NCBI GenBank assembly: GCA_016742275.1
Contig: JACVCD010000021.1
Span: 1-64,000 of the forward strand
DNA: 64,000 bases
Direction of reading: 5' to 3'
Source of the DNA: Gemmatimonadaceae bacterium
GTDB lineage: Bacteria; Gemmatimonadota; Gemmatimonadetes; Gemmatimonadales; Gemmatimonadaceae
Within the stretch, counting starts at the first letter, position 1; each line of letters opens with the position of its first letter. The notes under the pieces were generated by a model. It had not been told where the DNA came from, did no database searches, and saw nothing but the letters and a program-made list of their open reading frames with translations. Positions 8,997-17,319 of the stretch are shown piece after piece. The position numbers and the translations under genes were made by a program.

Positions 8997-9338
8997 TTAC
9001 TCGTGAAACGCCGGCCCAGGATGGGTGGGAAGCCGCCAGTAGTACCACTCCCGTTCCCGCTCCCACCCCTCGGCGGCTGCATTTTCGTCGCCCCAGGCGC
9101 AGCTTCCGGAGGGAAAGGTCTGCGCCTTGAATCGGGCATCCAGTCCGACAAGTGTGGCGTGGCGCGGATCCTGTTCGGGGAGTCCGTTCAGCGCGTGCCG
9201 AAGGTCGAGATCATTGAGATAGTCGTCGTACGTGAGCGCGTAACCGCTTTCGATCTCTTCGACAATTCGCGACCAGCGTTCGAGGCCATGCTCCCATGGA
9301 TCGCGTACGCTGTTCTGGTCGAGCGACGGATGCATCAT
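8997..9338 (-). CDS. Putative immunity protein for the adjacent RNase-like toxin
   Basis: A small acidic cytoplasmic protein of 113 residues with no signal peptide and many Trp residues (RWSRIV, AWGDEN, WEREREWYYWRLP). Its ATG at 9338 overlaps the TGA of the upstream gene by four bases (ATGA), so the two are translated as a coupled pair. Small, acidic, Trp-rich partners in this position are usual for immunity proteins of BECR-fold RNase toxins. The role is inferred from that pairing and from the overall look of the sequence, including the YDDYLNDLDLR segment. No enzymatic motif is visible. Confidence 0.6.
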   Translation of the reverse strand: MMHPSLDQNSVRDPWEHGLERWSRIVEEIESGYALTYDDYLNDLDLRHALNGLPEQDPRHATLVGLDARFKAQTFPSGSCAWGDENAAAEGWEREREWYYWRLPTHPGPAFHE

Positions 9339-9829
9339 GGCCGCGCTCCATCATTGCGTGGCAGGCGTTTCGCCTGACGCCGGAAGTATGCTTCGCCGTC
9401 GTTGGGTTTGAAGAACGTGCGAATGGTGCCGTCGGGATCCACGGCCAGAAACGCGCCGCTGCTGCGATCAAATCGGGAGATCACACCATCGGTTGGGCGA
9501 ACGATTTCAAGTACATCGTTGCCCCGTGGTGCATCGCGCAGTGACTGGGCGAGTGCGAGGTATTCGGCAGCACTCGATGCGCCGAACTCGGCGCCGTGTT
9601 TTTCGAAGTGATCCGCCAGATGCGGGACGGATCGAAAGCCCTTGGTGCTCGATCCACGAGCATTCGGCGCTGCTTCTGTTACGGAAGCCGTGGGGCGATC
9701 CGACGTCGCTTCCGGAACCGGCGTCTGGACAACGGGCGTTGGCACATCCGAACGCGGACTGCACAGTGCCATGGCGCCCAGTACGAGCACGCCGAGGGCA
9801 AACAGGAACGAACGCATCGCACGATTCAT
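9335..9829 (-). CDS. Exported protein with BECR (barnase/EndoU/colicin E5-like) RNase toxin domain
   Basis: A 164-residue protein. Residues 1-22 form a signal peptide (MNRAMRSFLFALGVLVLG) ending at ALC, a weak lipobox, and about 40 disordered Pro/Thr residues follow. The C-terminal 100 residues carry the hallmarks of contact-dependent RNase toxin domains: HFEKHGAEFGASSAAEYL (74-91) and a beta-hairpin ending DPDGTIRTFFKP (131-142). The start at 9829 is chosen because it begins the signal peptide. The next gene overlaps by ATGA and is a candidate immunity protein. Such domains are normally delivered by large toxins; here one appears as a small stand-alone exported or lipid-anchored protein. RNase activity is inferred from family resemblance only. 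Confidence 0.62.
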   Translation of the reverse strand: MNRAMRSFLFALGVLVLGAMALCSPRSDVPTPVVQTPVPEATSDRPTASVTEAAPNARGSSTKGFRSVPHLADHFEKHGAEFGASSAAEYLALAQSLRDAPRGNDVLEIVRPTDGVISRFDRSSGAFLAVDPDGTIRTFFKPNDGEAYFRRQAKRLPRNDGARP

Positions 9830-9898
9830 GGTCGACCGTCCACGTCGGTGGGGCAGGAGATTCCGCTCCCAATGCAAATTCTACTCTATATTCCCTTC

Positions 9899-10777
9899 AT
9901 GAGCATCGTCCATGAATTGCTGTCACTGCTCGAGCTCGAGAAGCTCGAGGTCAACATCTATCGCGGACAGAACCGCGACCTCGGCACCGGACGTGTTTTT
10001 GGCGGGCAAGTGTTTGCCCAGGCGCTGGTAGCCGCGAGGCGAACAGTGGACGAAGCCAGGGAAGCGCACTCAGTGCACGGCTATTTCCTGCGTCCCGGTG
10101 ATCTCAAGGCGCCGATCGTGTATTTCGTTGATCGCCCGCGCGATGGCGGCACATTCACCAGCCGACGGGTTACGGCCATTCAGCATGGTGAAGCCATCTT
10201 CCACTTGTCCGCATCGTTTCATGTGGTGGAAGATGGGCTCGATCATCAGGTGCCTATGCCTGATGTGCCGGATCCGGATTCGCTGCGGCCGGATCTGGAG
10301 CAGATTCGGGAACAGGCGGAGCGTCTGCCTGCTGCCGTTCGAAATGTGTTGACGCAGGATCGTCCACTCGATATCCGGTCGTCGCGATTGCACCTGGCAA
10401 GCAATCCTGGTGTGCAGGCCCCCGAACGATTCGTGTGGTTTCGCGTGATCGAGCGACTGCCCGATGACCCGATCACGCATCAGGCCATTCTCGCATACGC
10501 CAGCGACTACGGCTTTTTGCCCACAGCGCTGCTGCCCCACAATGTGGCGTATGGTGATCCACGATTGTTCGTGGCATCGCTCGACCACACGCTGTGGATG
10601 CATCGCCCGTTTCGCGCTGACGAATGGTTGCTCTATGTGATGGACAGTCCCTCGGCTGCTGGTGCGCGCGGTTTTGTGCGCGGCCAGGTTTTCCGACGTG
10701 ATGGCACGCTGGTGGCTTCTGTCGCACAGGAAGGGCTGCTGCGTCTCAAGGCGCCACTTGGTGCGGCGGGCGCATGA
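9899..10777 (+). CDS. tesB: Acyl-CoA thioesterase II
   Basis: A 292-residue double-hotdog thioesterase that hydrolyses acyl-CoA to free acid and CoA in the cytoplasm. The N-terminal motif RVFGGQVFAQALVAA and the signature HGYFLRPGD are typical of TesB. The second hotdog carries SLDHTLWMHRPFRADEWLLY, including the conserved Asp-His and the WLLY strand. The start at 9899 is preferred because it aligns with other TesB proteins (MSIVHELLSLLELEKLE); the frame is open further upstream into the toxin promoter region. The downstream gene overlaps it by four bases. Confidence 0.92.
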   Translation: MSIVHELLSLLELEKLEVNIYRGQNRDLGTGRVFGGQVFAQALVAARRTVDEAREAHSVHGYFLRPGDLKAPIVYFVDRPRDGGTFTSRRVTAIQHGEAIFHLSASFHVVEDGLDHQVPMPDVPDPDSLRPDLEQIREQAERLPAAVRNVLTQDRPLDIRSSRLHLASNPGVQAPERFVWFRVIERLPDDPITHQAILAYASDYGFLPTALLPHNVAYGDPRLFVASLDHTLWMHRPFRADEWLLYVMDSPSAAGARGFVRGQVFRRDGTLVASVAQEGLLRLKAPLGAAGA

Positions 10778-11289
10778 ACGCGCCAGTCAATCTGGAGTGG
10801 TGGCAGCGCGGGCCGATCGACGGTGTGCCCGCCGTGCTGCAGCCCGTTGCACATATGATGCTGCAGATGCGCGATGAGATAGCGGCAGCCGTGCGCGAGT
10901 TGCCGCTGGACGCATGGAACGCCAAGCCTGCCGGCGTGGCGAGTGTCGCCTTTCATGTGCGTCACATTCCGGGAGTTCTCGATCGACTGTTCACGTATGC
11001 ACGCGGCGGCGTTCTCAATGCCGAGCAGATTTCTGCATTGCGTGCTGACGGAAATGCGATCGAAAGTGAAGAAGAGTGTGCGGCGCTAGTGCAGCGATTG
11101 TCGGATCAGGTTGATGCCTGTCTTGCCGAGCTGCGCGGTATCGATCCGTCAACACTCGCCGAGGAGCGACTCATTGGCCGAGCCAAGCTCCCGAGCACCA
11201 TGATCGGCTGCATTGTGCATGGTGCTGAACATGGTATGCGTCACCTTGGACAACTGCTGGTGACGGTGCAGGTCGTGCGGCAGCCGTAG
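10774..11289 (+). CDS. DinB-fold (YfiT-like) metal-binding protein
   Basis: A 171-residue four-helix-bundle protein of the DinB/YfiT superfamily. Candidate metal-binding histidines lie in FHVRHIPGVLDRL and in the C-terminal HGAEHGMRHLGQLL, the usual positions for the three-His site. Members include thiol S-transferases and many proteins of unknown role. The ATG overlaps the tesB stop (ATGA), so the two are co-translated. Why a thioesterase and a DinB-fold protein are paired is not clear. Confidence 0.75.
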   Translation: MNAPVNLEWWQRGPIDGVPAVLQPVAHMMLQMRDEIAAAVRELPLDAWNAKPAGVASVAFHVRHIPGVLDRLFTYARGGVLNAEQISALRADGNAIESEEECAALVQRLSDQVDACLAELRGIDPSTLAEERLIGRAKLPSTMIGCIVHGAEHGMRHLGQLLVTVQVVRQP

Positions 11290-11316
11290 CTGCTACCGCC
11301 TCTTAGCGGATATCCG

Positions 11317-12309
11317 TCAGGGTCGAACGAACTGCACAATGCGCTGCACCACGCCGGCCGTCTGGCTTGGTGAGACAATACGTCCGGCGAGTACATGATC
11401 GTCCTCGCCTTCAATGGGGTACACCGGTACTCGTTCCAGTGAGGCGGTGCCGGATGCTGCGACGCGGTTCATCCATTCCTGCGTGCGCTTGGCGTCGACC
11501 ACTTCATCTCGCTCGTTTACGAACAGCAGCGTCGGCGCGCGATACTGCGTCCAATCCAGTCCGCGCACATGCTCGACCAGCGCCTGCATGGGGAACAGTG
11601 CCAGCGAAGGATAGCGCACGGTCCAGAAGCGCCGCTGTTCTTCGTTGGCGGGTGTCCATTCATGAAAGGGTATGGCACGTGGAAGAATAAGGCGTGCCCA
11701 AGGGAGTGTCAGCCAGCGAGTGCGCTGGTCAGCCGGGCCAAAGTTCGGAGAGATGAGCACGAGTCGTTGCAGACCACCGCCAATATTCGCCGGTTGAACG
11801 GCCAACCAGGCGGCCAGTGTGCCACCGGTAGACGTACCGATCACCACAACTGAATCACCCAATCGTCGACCGATCTCCATGGCTTCGATGGCATCGGCCA
11901 ACCATGCGGTCACCGTGGCACTCCCGAGCGAATCGCCGGGCAATCCGTGTCCATTCAATCGCGTTTCAAAGAGATTGGCGCGCAGCGAGTCGGCAACTGA
12001 TTCAGCGACTGGCGCCGTCTCCTGACGCGTTGCCGAAAAACCATGCAGGTACACGACGCTCCAGGCCGTACGACGTGGCGTCTGTGTATCGAAGAACCGG
12101 ATCCGTTTGGCTACCGCGGTATCCGCAATCCCAGCCGCGCGCTCACGCTGTGCGACCCACGCGGGAATGGCAGCAACTGCTGTGGGCATGCCCGCAATCA
12201 CTGCTGCCGGTTCCGGAGCGCGTGCGGATGTACGCGGACCGGCAACCAGCACCAGTGCTGCAATTCCTGCAATCCAGAGCCAACGCGGCACACGGCGCAG
12301 AGGGGCCAT
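11317..12309 (-). CDS. Exported alpha/beta hydrolase
   Basis: A 330-residue alpha/beta-hydrolase with an N-terminal membrane or signal segment (RWLWIAGIAALVLVAG). The oxyanion strand VVYLHGFSATRQE and the nucleophile elbow VIGTSTGGTLAAW place the catalytic Ser. The acid lies near LLFVNERDEVVD and the His in EGEDDHVLAG. Serine carboxylesterase or lipase chemistry in the periplasm is likely, with unknown substrate. It is the last gene of a minus-strand run headed by a His-rich protein and a TonB receptor, ten bases after the BNR-TlpA gene, so it is probably co-transcribed. Confidence 0.8.
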   Translation of the reverse strand: MAPLRRVPRWLWIAGIAALVLVAGPRTSARAPEPAAVIAGMPTAVAAIPAWVAQRERAAGIADTAVAKRIRFFDTQTPRRTAWSVVYLHGFSATRQETAPVAESVADSLRANLFETRLNGHGLPGDSLGSATVTAWLADAIEAMEIGRRLGDSVVVIGTSTGGTLAAWLAVQPANIGGGLQRLVLISPNFGPADQRTRWLTLPWARLILPRAIPFHEWTPANEEQRRFWTVRYPSLALFPMQALVEHVRGLDWTQYRAPTLLFVNERDEVVDAKRTQEWMNRVAASGTASLERVPVYPIEGEDDHVLAGRIVSPSQTAGVVQRIVQFVRP

Positions 12310-12318
12310 GGCCGCAAT

Positions 12319-14367
12319 CTATCGTGATGGAACCGTAATGTTGGCGTTAGATGCCGCGAGAGCGGCTTCGATGGCTGAACGCGCAGCGGGCAATGCACCG
12401 TGAATGTTTCCCGAGGTCTTCCAGGTCACACGGCCGGTTGCGTCGATGAGGTAGGTCTCCGGCACTCCCACCACACCAAATAGCGACTGGATCCGATTGG
12501 CCGGGTCATGCGCAATGGACATGCTCAGCTTCTCGCCGGTTGCATAGCGCACAATCTTATCCTGGCTGCCCTGATCCACACTCACGGCAACGACACGAAG
12601 TCCGCGCGAGGCATATGCATGATGCAGCGTGTCGAGATCAGCCATCTCTTCTCGGCATGAGGTGCACCAAGTGGCCCACACATTCACCAGTGTGACTGCG
12701 CCCGGTGCTGAGACTTCAAGACTGTCACCAGTGCGGGCTCCATGCACGACCCGCACACCATAAGCAGGTGCGAGATCGCCGGTGGCGACAGGGGCAAAGG
12801 CTTCACTGGTGGATGCCTGCTTTGTTCCGCCCGTCTTCAGTACACCTGTCCGGAGCAGCACCTGCGTGTTGCCAACGCTCGGCAGCGGCATGGAAGCCTT
12901 GGGGTCCTTCATGTTGGGTCGTGCCTTGGCTGCGGCCTGCGCCGCTTCAGCCGCTTGCTGCGACCATGCCACCATCACAGCTCCGTGCGACGCGTCGACC
13001 GCAAGAACCGGGAAGGCCGCAGCGGGCCCCGCCTCACTGATGGGCGTGGCTTCAGCGAACGACTGGCCACCATTCCCGGATGTGCGCATTACAACCTGCG
13101 GGACACGCAGTGTGCCGTCGTCCCACGCAGCAAGAACGCGCGATGGGGCACCAGTCTGATTCACAACCGCCAACTGCACATGTGCAGGCTGTGAAGCCTT
13201 GGCGACGCCGAGCGGCGTAGCTGGTGCGAATGAAAGACCGTTGTCTCGCGACTGCGTGTAGTAGACACCGGCTGCGCCCGGCTTGCCGGTCCACCACGCC
13301 ACGTGCAGCGTCTGCGCGTCGTCAACTGCCATGGACGGTCCAGCATGCGGACATCCATCGAAAACCCAGTCATCGTTGTGCACGCGTACGGGTGCGCTCC
13401 ACGTTTGTCCGCGATCGCTGCTGCGCGACACAACGATATCGCGGATGGTGGTGCGGGTGCCGCCCGCGCCGTGTTGCGCGTGTGGGTTTCCGCCAGCTGG
13501 TGCAGGTGCAGGTGCAGGTGCAGGTGCAGGTGTTGCTTTGCCAGACGATGTGTCCGCATCGATCACGGCGCGCCAGGCGAGGTACACTGTGCCCTTGGCA
13601 TCCGCGGCAATCGCCGTGCGGCAGCAGGGGCAGGCTTCGGTCATCGGTGAACTGGTGGCCACTACGCGCACATTGGGCGCCCAGGTCTTTCCGCCGTCTG
13701 TGGAGTGCGTGGTGTAGACAGCAGACTTGCCCGCGCGCCCATCCAGCCAGGCGACGTGGAACGTGCCGTCCGGTGCACCATGCAGTGCGTGAAAGTTGTG
13801 CGAGCCAAAGTGCGCGCCATCGGCAACCGATGCCGTAGTGTCGTCGGTGACGGTGACAGGCGCACTCCAGGTGGAGCCGTTGTCATCGGAACGCACGAAG
13901 CGCAGCGCACTGACGGGGAAGCGACGTCCGGGAATGACCTTGCCGACGACATAGAGCGCACCGAGCGTATTTCCAACGCCAGCACGTGCAACCCACGCCA
14001 GTTTCGGAGGCGCTTCTCCGTGTGGTTCGATTGGCCCCAGCGCATCCGTGAGTTCACGCACGACGGATCCTGAGTCGTTTCGTGGTGACACCATTACATG
14101 CAGTCGACCGTCGGTGCCGCCATTCGGGGCCGACACCCACGCCGTGGCGCGCACACCGTCAGGCGCGATGGCCAGAATCGGTGCCGCACCAACTACGGTC
14201 ATAGCCGAAATCGAGCGCGGTGCATCGAATGACACGGACACCAGACTGTCGGCACTCGCCCCACTCCCCCCCGCATCGCGCGATGCGGGGGCGTCTGTGC
14301 AGGCACCAACCATCAGTGCACCAACAACGAGAACAGGCGTTACGACAACACTTCGTGAAGCGCGCAT
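12319..14367 (-). CDS. Lipoprotein with BNR/sialidase-like propeller fused to a TlpA thioredoxin domain
   Basis: A 682-residue lipoprotein with lipobox VGAC (Cys23). Residues about 45-515 form a sialidase-like propeller with BNR/Asp-box repeats (RSDDNGSTWS, HSTDGGKTWA, SRSSDRGQTWS, QSRDNGLSF). A CPCC motif at 246-249 and a GCPH at 338-341 are unusual for a sialidase and could bind metal. No sialidase catalytic Arg triad was recognised. From about 530 a TlpA/ResA-like domain begins with WATWCTSC (redox Cys568 and Cys571) and a cis-Pro in GVPETYLID. A Pro-Ala run at 280-291 comes from a GGTGCA hexamer repeat. It starts 3 bases after the TonB receptor stop. The context suggests periplasmic metal or disulfide chemistry (inference). 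Confidence 0.82.
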   Translation of the reverse strand: MRASRSVVVTPVLVVGALMVGACTDAPASRDAGGSGASADSLVSVSFDAPRSISAMTVVGAAPILAIAPDGVRATAWVSAPNGGTDGRLHVMVSPRNDSGSVVRELTDALGPIEPHGEAPPKLAWVARAGVGNTLGALYVVGKVIPGRRFPVSALRFVRSDDNGSTWSAPVTVTDDTTASVADGAHFGSHNFHALHGAPDGTFHVAWLDGRAGKSAVYTTHSTDGGKTWAPNVRVVATSSPMTEACPCCRTAIAADAKGTVYLAWRAVIDADTSSGKATPAPAPAPAPAPAGGNPHAQHGAGGTRTTIRDIVVSRSSDRGQTWSAPVRVHNDDWVFDGCPHAGPSMAVDDAQTLHVAWWTGKPGAAGVYYTQSRDNGLSFAPATPLGVAKASQPAHVQLAVVNQTGAPSRVLAAWDDGTLRVPQVVMRTSGNGGQSFAEATPISEAGPAAAFPVLAVDASHGAVMVAWSQQAAEAAQAAAKARPNMKDPKASMPLPSVGNTQVLLRTGVLKTGGTKQASTSEAFAPVATGDLAPAYGVRVVHGARTGDSLEVSAPGAVTLVNVWATWCTSCREEMADLDTLHHAYASRGLRVVAVSVDQGSQDKIVRYATGEKLSMSIAHDPANRIQSLFGVVGVPETYLIDATGRVTWKTSGNIHGALPAARSAIEAALAASNANITVPSR
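13499..13528. repeat. In-frame hexanucleotide repeat (GGTGCA x5)
   Basis: Five perfect GGTGCA units on the plus strand encode the alternating Pro-Ala linker of the overlapping minus-strand lipoprotein. Changes in copy number would keep the frame and only alter linker length between propeller blades. Confidence 0.85.
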
Positions 14368-14370
14368 GCT

Positions 14371-16725
14371 TCAGCGTCCTCCGGTGGAGAGTGTCAGACC
14401 GGCATTGACTGCACGACCGGCACCCGGGAAGTAGAAACGACCGTTTCCGCTGTTGGTGGCAACGGCGGCAGCGAACCGCTTATCGAAAATGTTCTCGACA
14501 TTTACGAACAACTCAGCGCGCGAGGCGCCTGTGCGTGTACCACGCACTTCCGGCAGACGATAGCTGACCGTGGCGTGCGCGAGTCCGTACGCAGGTACTG
14601 CACCAAATGCCACTGGCACGATGGCCGGGGGACGACCGGTCTGTGTGACCTGCGTGTAGAGCGTGCCGCTACGCGTGTTGGCATTGTCCACGTACGTGCG
14701 GCTCTGCGCCTCACCCCACACCGTGATGCCAAGCGCTGAGGCGGGACGGAGACGCAATTCAACTGCGCCGCGCTGCGACGGTACACCTGGAATGCGCTTG
14801 CCGGCATAGTCCACCGACACGTTTTGCCCCTGCGCATTGATTTCGGTGCCGGTGAACTGCGTCATCTCGTAGCGCGCGTACGTATACGACGTCACCACGT
14901 CCATCCACGGTGCCACGAGTGTGGTGGCGCTCAATTCGAGACCTGTGCGACGCGTGCGGCCGACATTCTCGTAGATGGTGCGCGGGAATTGCACACCAGG
15001 AATCACCACCGTGCGCGAAAGAAATTCTCCCGTGACATTGGTGCGATACACGGCGGCGTCGAGCAGCACCTTGTTGGCCACGAGAGCCTTCGCACCCACT
15101 TCGTAGTTGATCAGCGACGACGGACGCAGATCGGTGTTGATGCCACGAATGGTATCGGGGCTGGCCGTCAGTTCGCTGTTGGTCGGCACTTCGAATCCGC
15201 GTGCCACACTGCTGTACACGCTGGTGCCGGGGCGAATGTCGTAGCGAACGGCAATGCGCGGTGAGACCTGATCAAACGACTGCTTGACCGACAGGTTGGG
15301 GCGGATGCGATCGTCGATGTCATACGTGACGCGGTCATATCGCGCACCGGCTGTGGCCGTGAACTTGCCACGTGTCACGTCGGCCGAGCTGTAGACACCC
15401 ACGCTCGGCAGCACCACGTACTGATCGGCGCAGGAGATGGATCGGATGTTGCGGGCTGGGTCGTTCACGCACGGCGTCGTGCGCCCCTGCGTGCCGGCCA
15501 CATTGGTCCACTGCCGCGAGTCACCGTACCAGCGATCGACATCGAGACCGGTGTTGATGCGGGTGGTGATGGCAGACGTGCCTTCACCGCTGCGGAAACC
15601 GATGGCGTGGCGCAGCCCACCCTGCACACGATGCGTGTTTTGATCGACGACGCGGAAGATCGGGTGGTCGATCGTGCGCGCTGTGCCGAATACAAAGGCG
15701 TCGAGTGAGCCGAGTTTGTCACCCAGCCCCTGCGAGGCGCGCGCGCCAAAACGCCACCGCTCTTCACGACGACCGTATGCACCCGTGACATTGAGTGGAT
15801 CGGCAGCCCACGGTTCATTGCGCCATCCGGCATCGGTAAGCGAGCCGGGGATCTGCATGTCGAGATTGCTGTAGGCGACATCGAGGCCAATACGCGTGGC
15901 GGTAGTCGCTGGCGCCGGGCGTCCTGATTCCTGACGTACCCAGTTGAGGCGCAGATTGGCGCGCTGCATGGTGTTTTCGTTCTGCACACGCATGCCGGCG
16001 AGATCTGTCATGCTGGCTTGAATGAGCCCATCGAATGCGCCGCGCGCGCCGCCGGCCTGCAGGTCGATCTTGCGGAGATTCACGCTGTCGAAGCCGAATC
16101 CACCACCCGTGAGGCGTGCCGAGATGCCCTGCATCTCACGACCACTGCGTGTGATGACATTGACCACACCGCCTGACGCTGCACCGCCGTACATCGCGCT
16201 GCCTGGACCACGCACGATTTCGATCGAACGGGCTGAGCCAAGATCGAGCTGATCGAGACGGGTCTGTCCATCAGGTTCGGTAATGGGCACGCCGTCCAGC
16301 AAGATGCCAACCCCACGCACGCCGAATCCGCCGCGCGCGCCTGAGCCACGAATGGAAAGACGCACATCGTCACCGCCGAACAGGTTGCCGGCAATCACGC
16401 CGGGCACAGTGCGCAGCGCTTCGGTGAGTGAAACCGTGCTGGTGCGCGAGAGTGTATTGGTGTCGATCACGGTGATGGACACCGGCAACTTGCGCAGTTC
16501 GCGCGCATCGCGCGTGGCAGTCGTCACCACTGGATTGAGCGCGCGGGCTCGCGAGGCCGAATCTTGGGCTGCGCGTGATGCGGAATCGGACACGGGGCGC
16601 TGCGCAGCAAGGGGCAGGGCAGCAAGTACGGACGAAGCGGCAAGCAACAGCGTGCGGGCTGGCAGCACACGTACGGATGTACGCGCGCGCTCAAGCCCCC
16701 GCGCGAAGAACGGCGAGGACAACAT
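14371..16725 (-). CDS. TonB-dependent outer-membrane receptor
   Basis: A 784-residue outer-membrane receptor. A signal peptide (about 1-42, ending PLAAQ) precedes a TonB-box-like LNPVVTTATRD. The plug domain spans about 70-200 with LTEALRTVPGV, SIRGSGARGG, GILLDGVPI and IEIVRGPGSAMYGGAASGG. The rest is a 22-strand barrel ending in NAGLTLSTGGR. It imports a ligand using TonB energy. The 5' neighbour is a His/Cys-rich exported protein and the 3' neighbour a BNR-TlpA lipoprotein. That setting points to metal or metal-complex uptake, but the ligand cannot be read from the sequence. Confidence 0.92.
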   Translation of the reverse strand: MLSSPFFARGLERARTSVRVLPARTLLLAASSVLAALPLAAQRPVSDSASRAAQDSASRARALNPVVTTATRDARELRKLPVSITVIDTNTLSRTSTVSLTEALRTVPGVIAGNLFGGDDVRLSIRGSGARGGFGVRGVGILLDGVPITEPDGQTRLDQLDLGSARSIEIVRGPGSAMYGGAASGGVVNVITRSGREMQGISARLTGGGFGFDSVNLRKIDLQAGGARGAFDGLIQASMTDLAGMRVQNENTMQRANLRLNWVRQESGRPAPATTATRIGLDVAYSNLDMQIPGSLTDAGWRNEPWAADPLNVTGAYGRREERWRFGARASQGLGDKLGSLDAFVFGTARTIDHPIFRVVDQNTHRVQGGLRHAIGFRSGEGTSAITTRINTGLDVDRWYGDSRQWTNVAGTQGRTTPCVNDPARNIRSISCADQYVVLPSVGVYSSADVTRGKFTATAGARYDRVTYDIDDRIRPNLSVKQSFDQVSPRIAVRYDIRPGTSVYSSVARGFEVPTNSELTASPDTIRGINTDLRPSSLINYEVGAKALVANKVLLDAAVYRTNVTGEFLSRTVVIPGVQFPRTIYENVGRTRRTGLELSATTLVAPWMDVVTSYTYARYEMTQFTGTEINAQGQNVSVDYAGKRIPGVPSQRGAVELRLRPASALGITVWGEAQSRTYVDNANTRSGTLYTQVTQTGRPPAIVPVAFGAVPAYGLAHATVSYRLPEVRGTRTGASRAELFVNVENIFDKRFAAAVATNSGNGRFYFPGAGRAVNAGLTLSTGGR

Positions 16726-16863
16726 GAGGTATTCCGGTTGTTGGGAGGTGGTCCGCGACCGATTGCACCGAATGGCGTATCAGTTCGCGCATCGAGTTCG
16801 TGTTACGAATCGCACGACAACGCACCCGGTGTGCTCACGGGTACTCGTGCTTGGCGCCTGAAA

Positions 16864-17301
16864 TCAGGCCTCGATGACAACCGGTGGAGCGGTACTGAAG
16901 GGAAGAACAAAATCCACCCACGAGGCCATCACCGCATGTGCGGCTCGACCAGGCTGTGTGGTGGACAGGCGCCGGATGTTCGTCAGCGCAAAGATGTCGG
17001 CGTCAGGAAGGTCAGGCGCCGAAAATGGGCAGCAGTGCCCAAGGCAATGGCACTCGCCATCGCCGTGTTGCTGGTGGTGATCGGTGGATTGGTCTGCAGA
17101 CTTTTCCACCACCTGCGTTGCGGCCTCATTCTCGTGATGCGAATGGGAATGAGCGTCGGCTGCATTCGTCACGACAGCGGAAGTCGTCTCCGGCAGCTTG
17201 GCTGACTCACAGGCGTGAAACACTCCGGCGTCGCTCTGTACGAGCGACAACCAGAATGCCAGCCCAAGAGCCAGCCACCGAACCGCCGGGGACTTCTGCA
17301 T
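16864..17301 (-). CDS. Exported His/Cys-rich, probably metal-binding, small protein
   Basis: A 145-residue protein with a signal peptide (MQKSPAVRWLALGLAFWLSL, ending SDAG). The middle has a His-rich stretch, AHSHSHHENE then STDHHQQHGDGE, followed by the Cys/His cluster CHCLGHCC. The C-terminal 55 residues are hydrophobic with no clear motif. This composition suggests binding of copper, zinc or a similar ion in the periplasm. It is 138 bp upstream of the TonB receptor on the same strand, and is likely the first gene of that operon. No named family was recognised. Confidence 0.7.
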   Translation of the reverse strand: MQKSPAVRWLALGLAFWLSLVQSDAGVFHACESAKLPETTSAVVTNAADAHSHSHHENEAATQVVEKSADQSTDHHQQHGDGECHCLGHCCPFSAPDLPDADIFALTNIRRLSTTQPGRAAHAVMASWVDFVLPFSTAPPVVIEA

Positions 17302-17319
17302 GATGAAACGCTAATCGCC

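Noticed and set aside
16726-16863. Possible cobalamin riboswitch before the TonB receptor
   Set aside because: CGGTGCAATCGGTCGCGGACC on the minus strand faintly resembles the B12-box region, but the GCCACTG core and the conserved upstream helices are missing. A covariance-model search would settle it.
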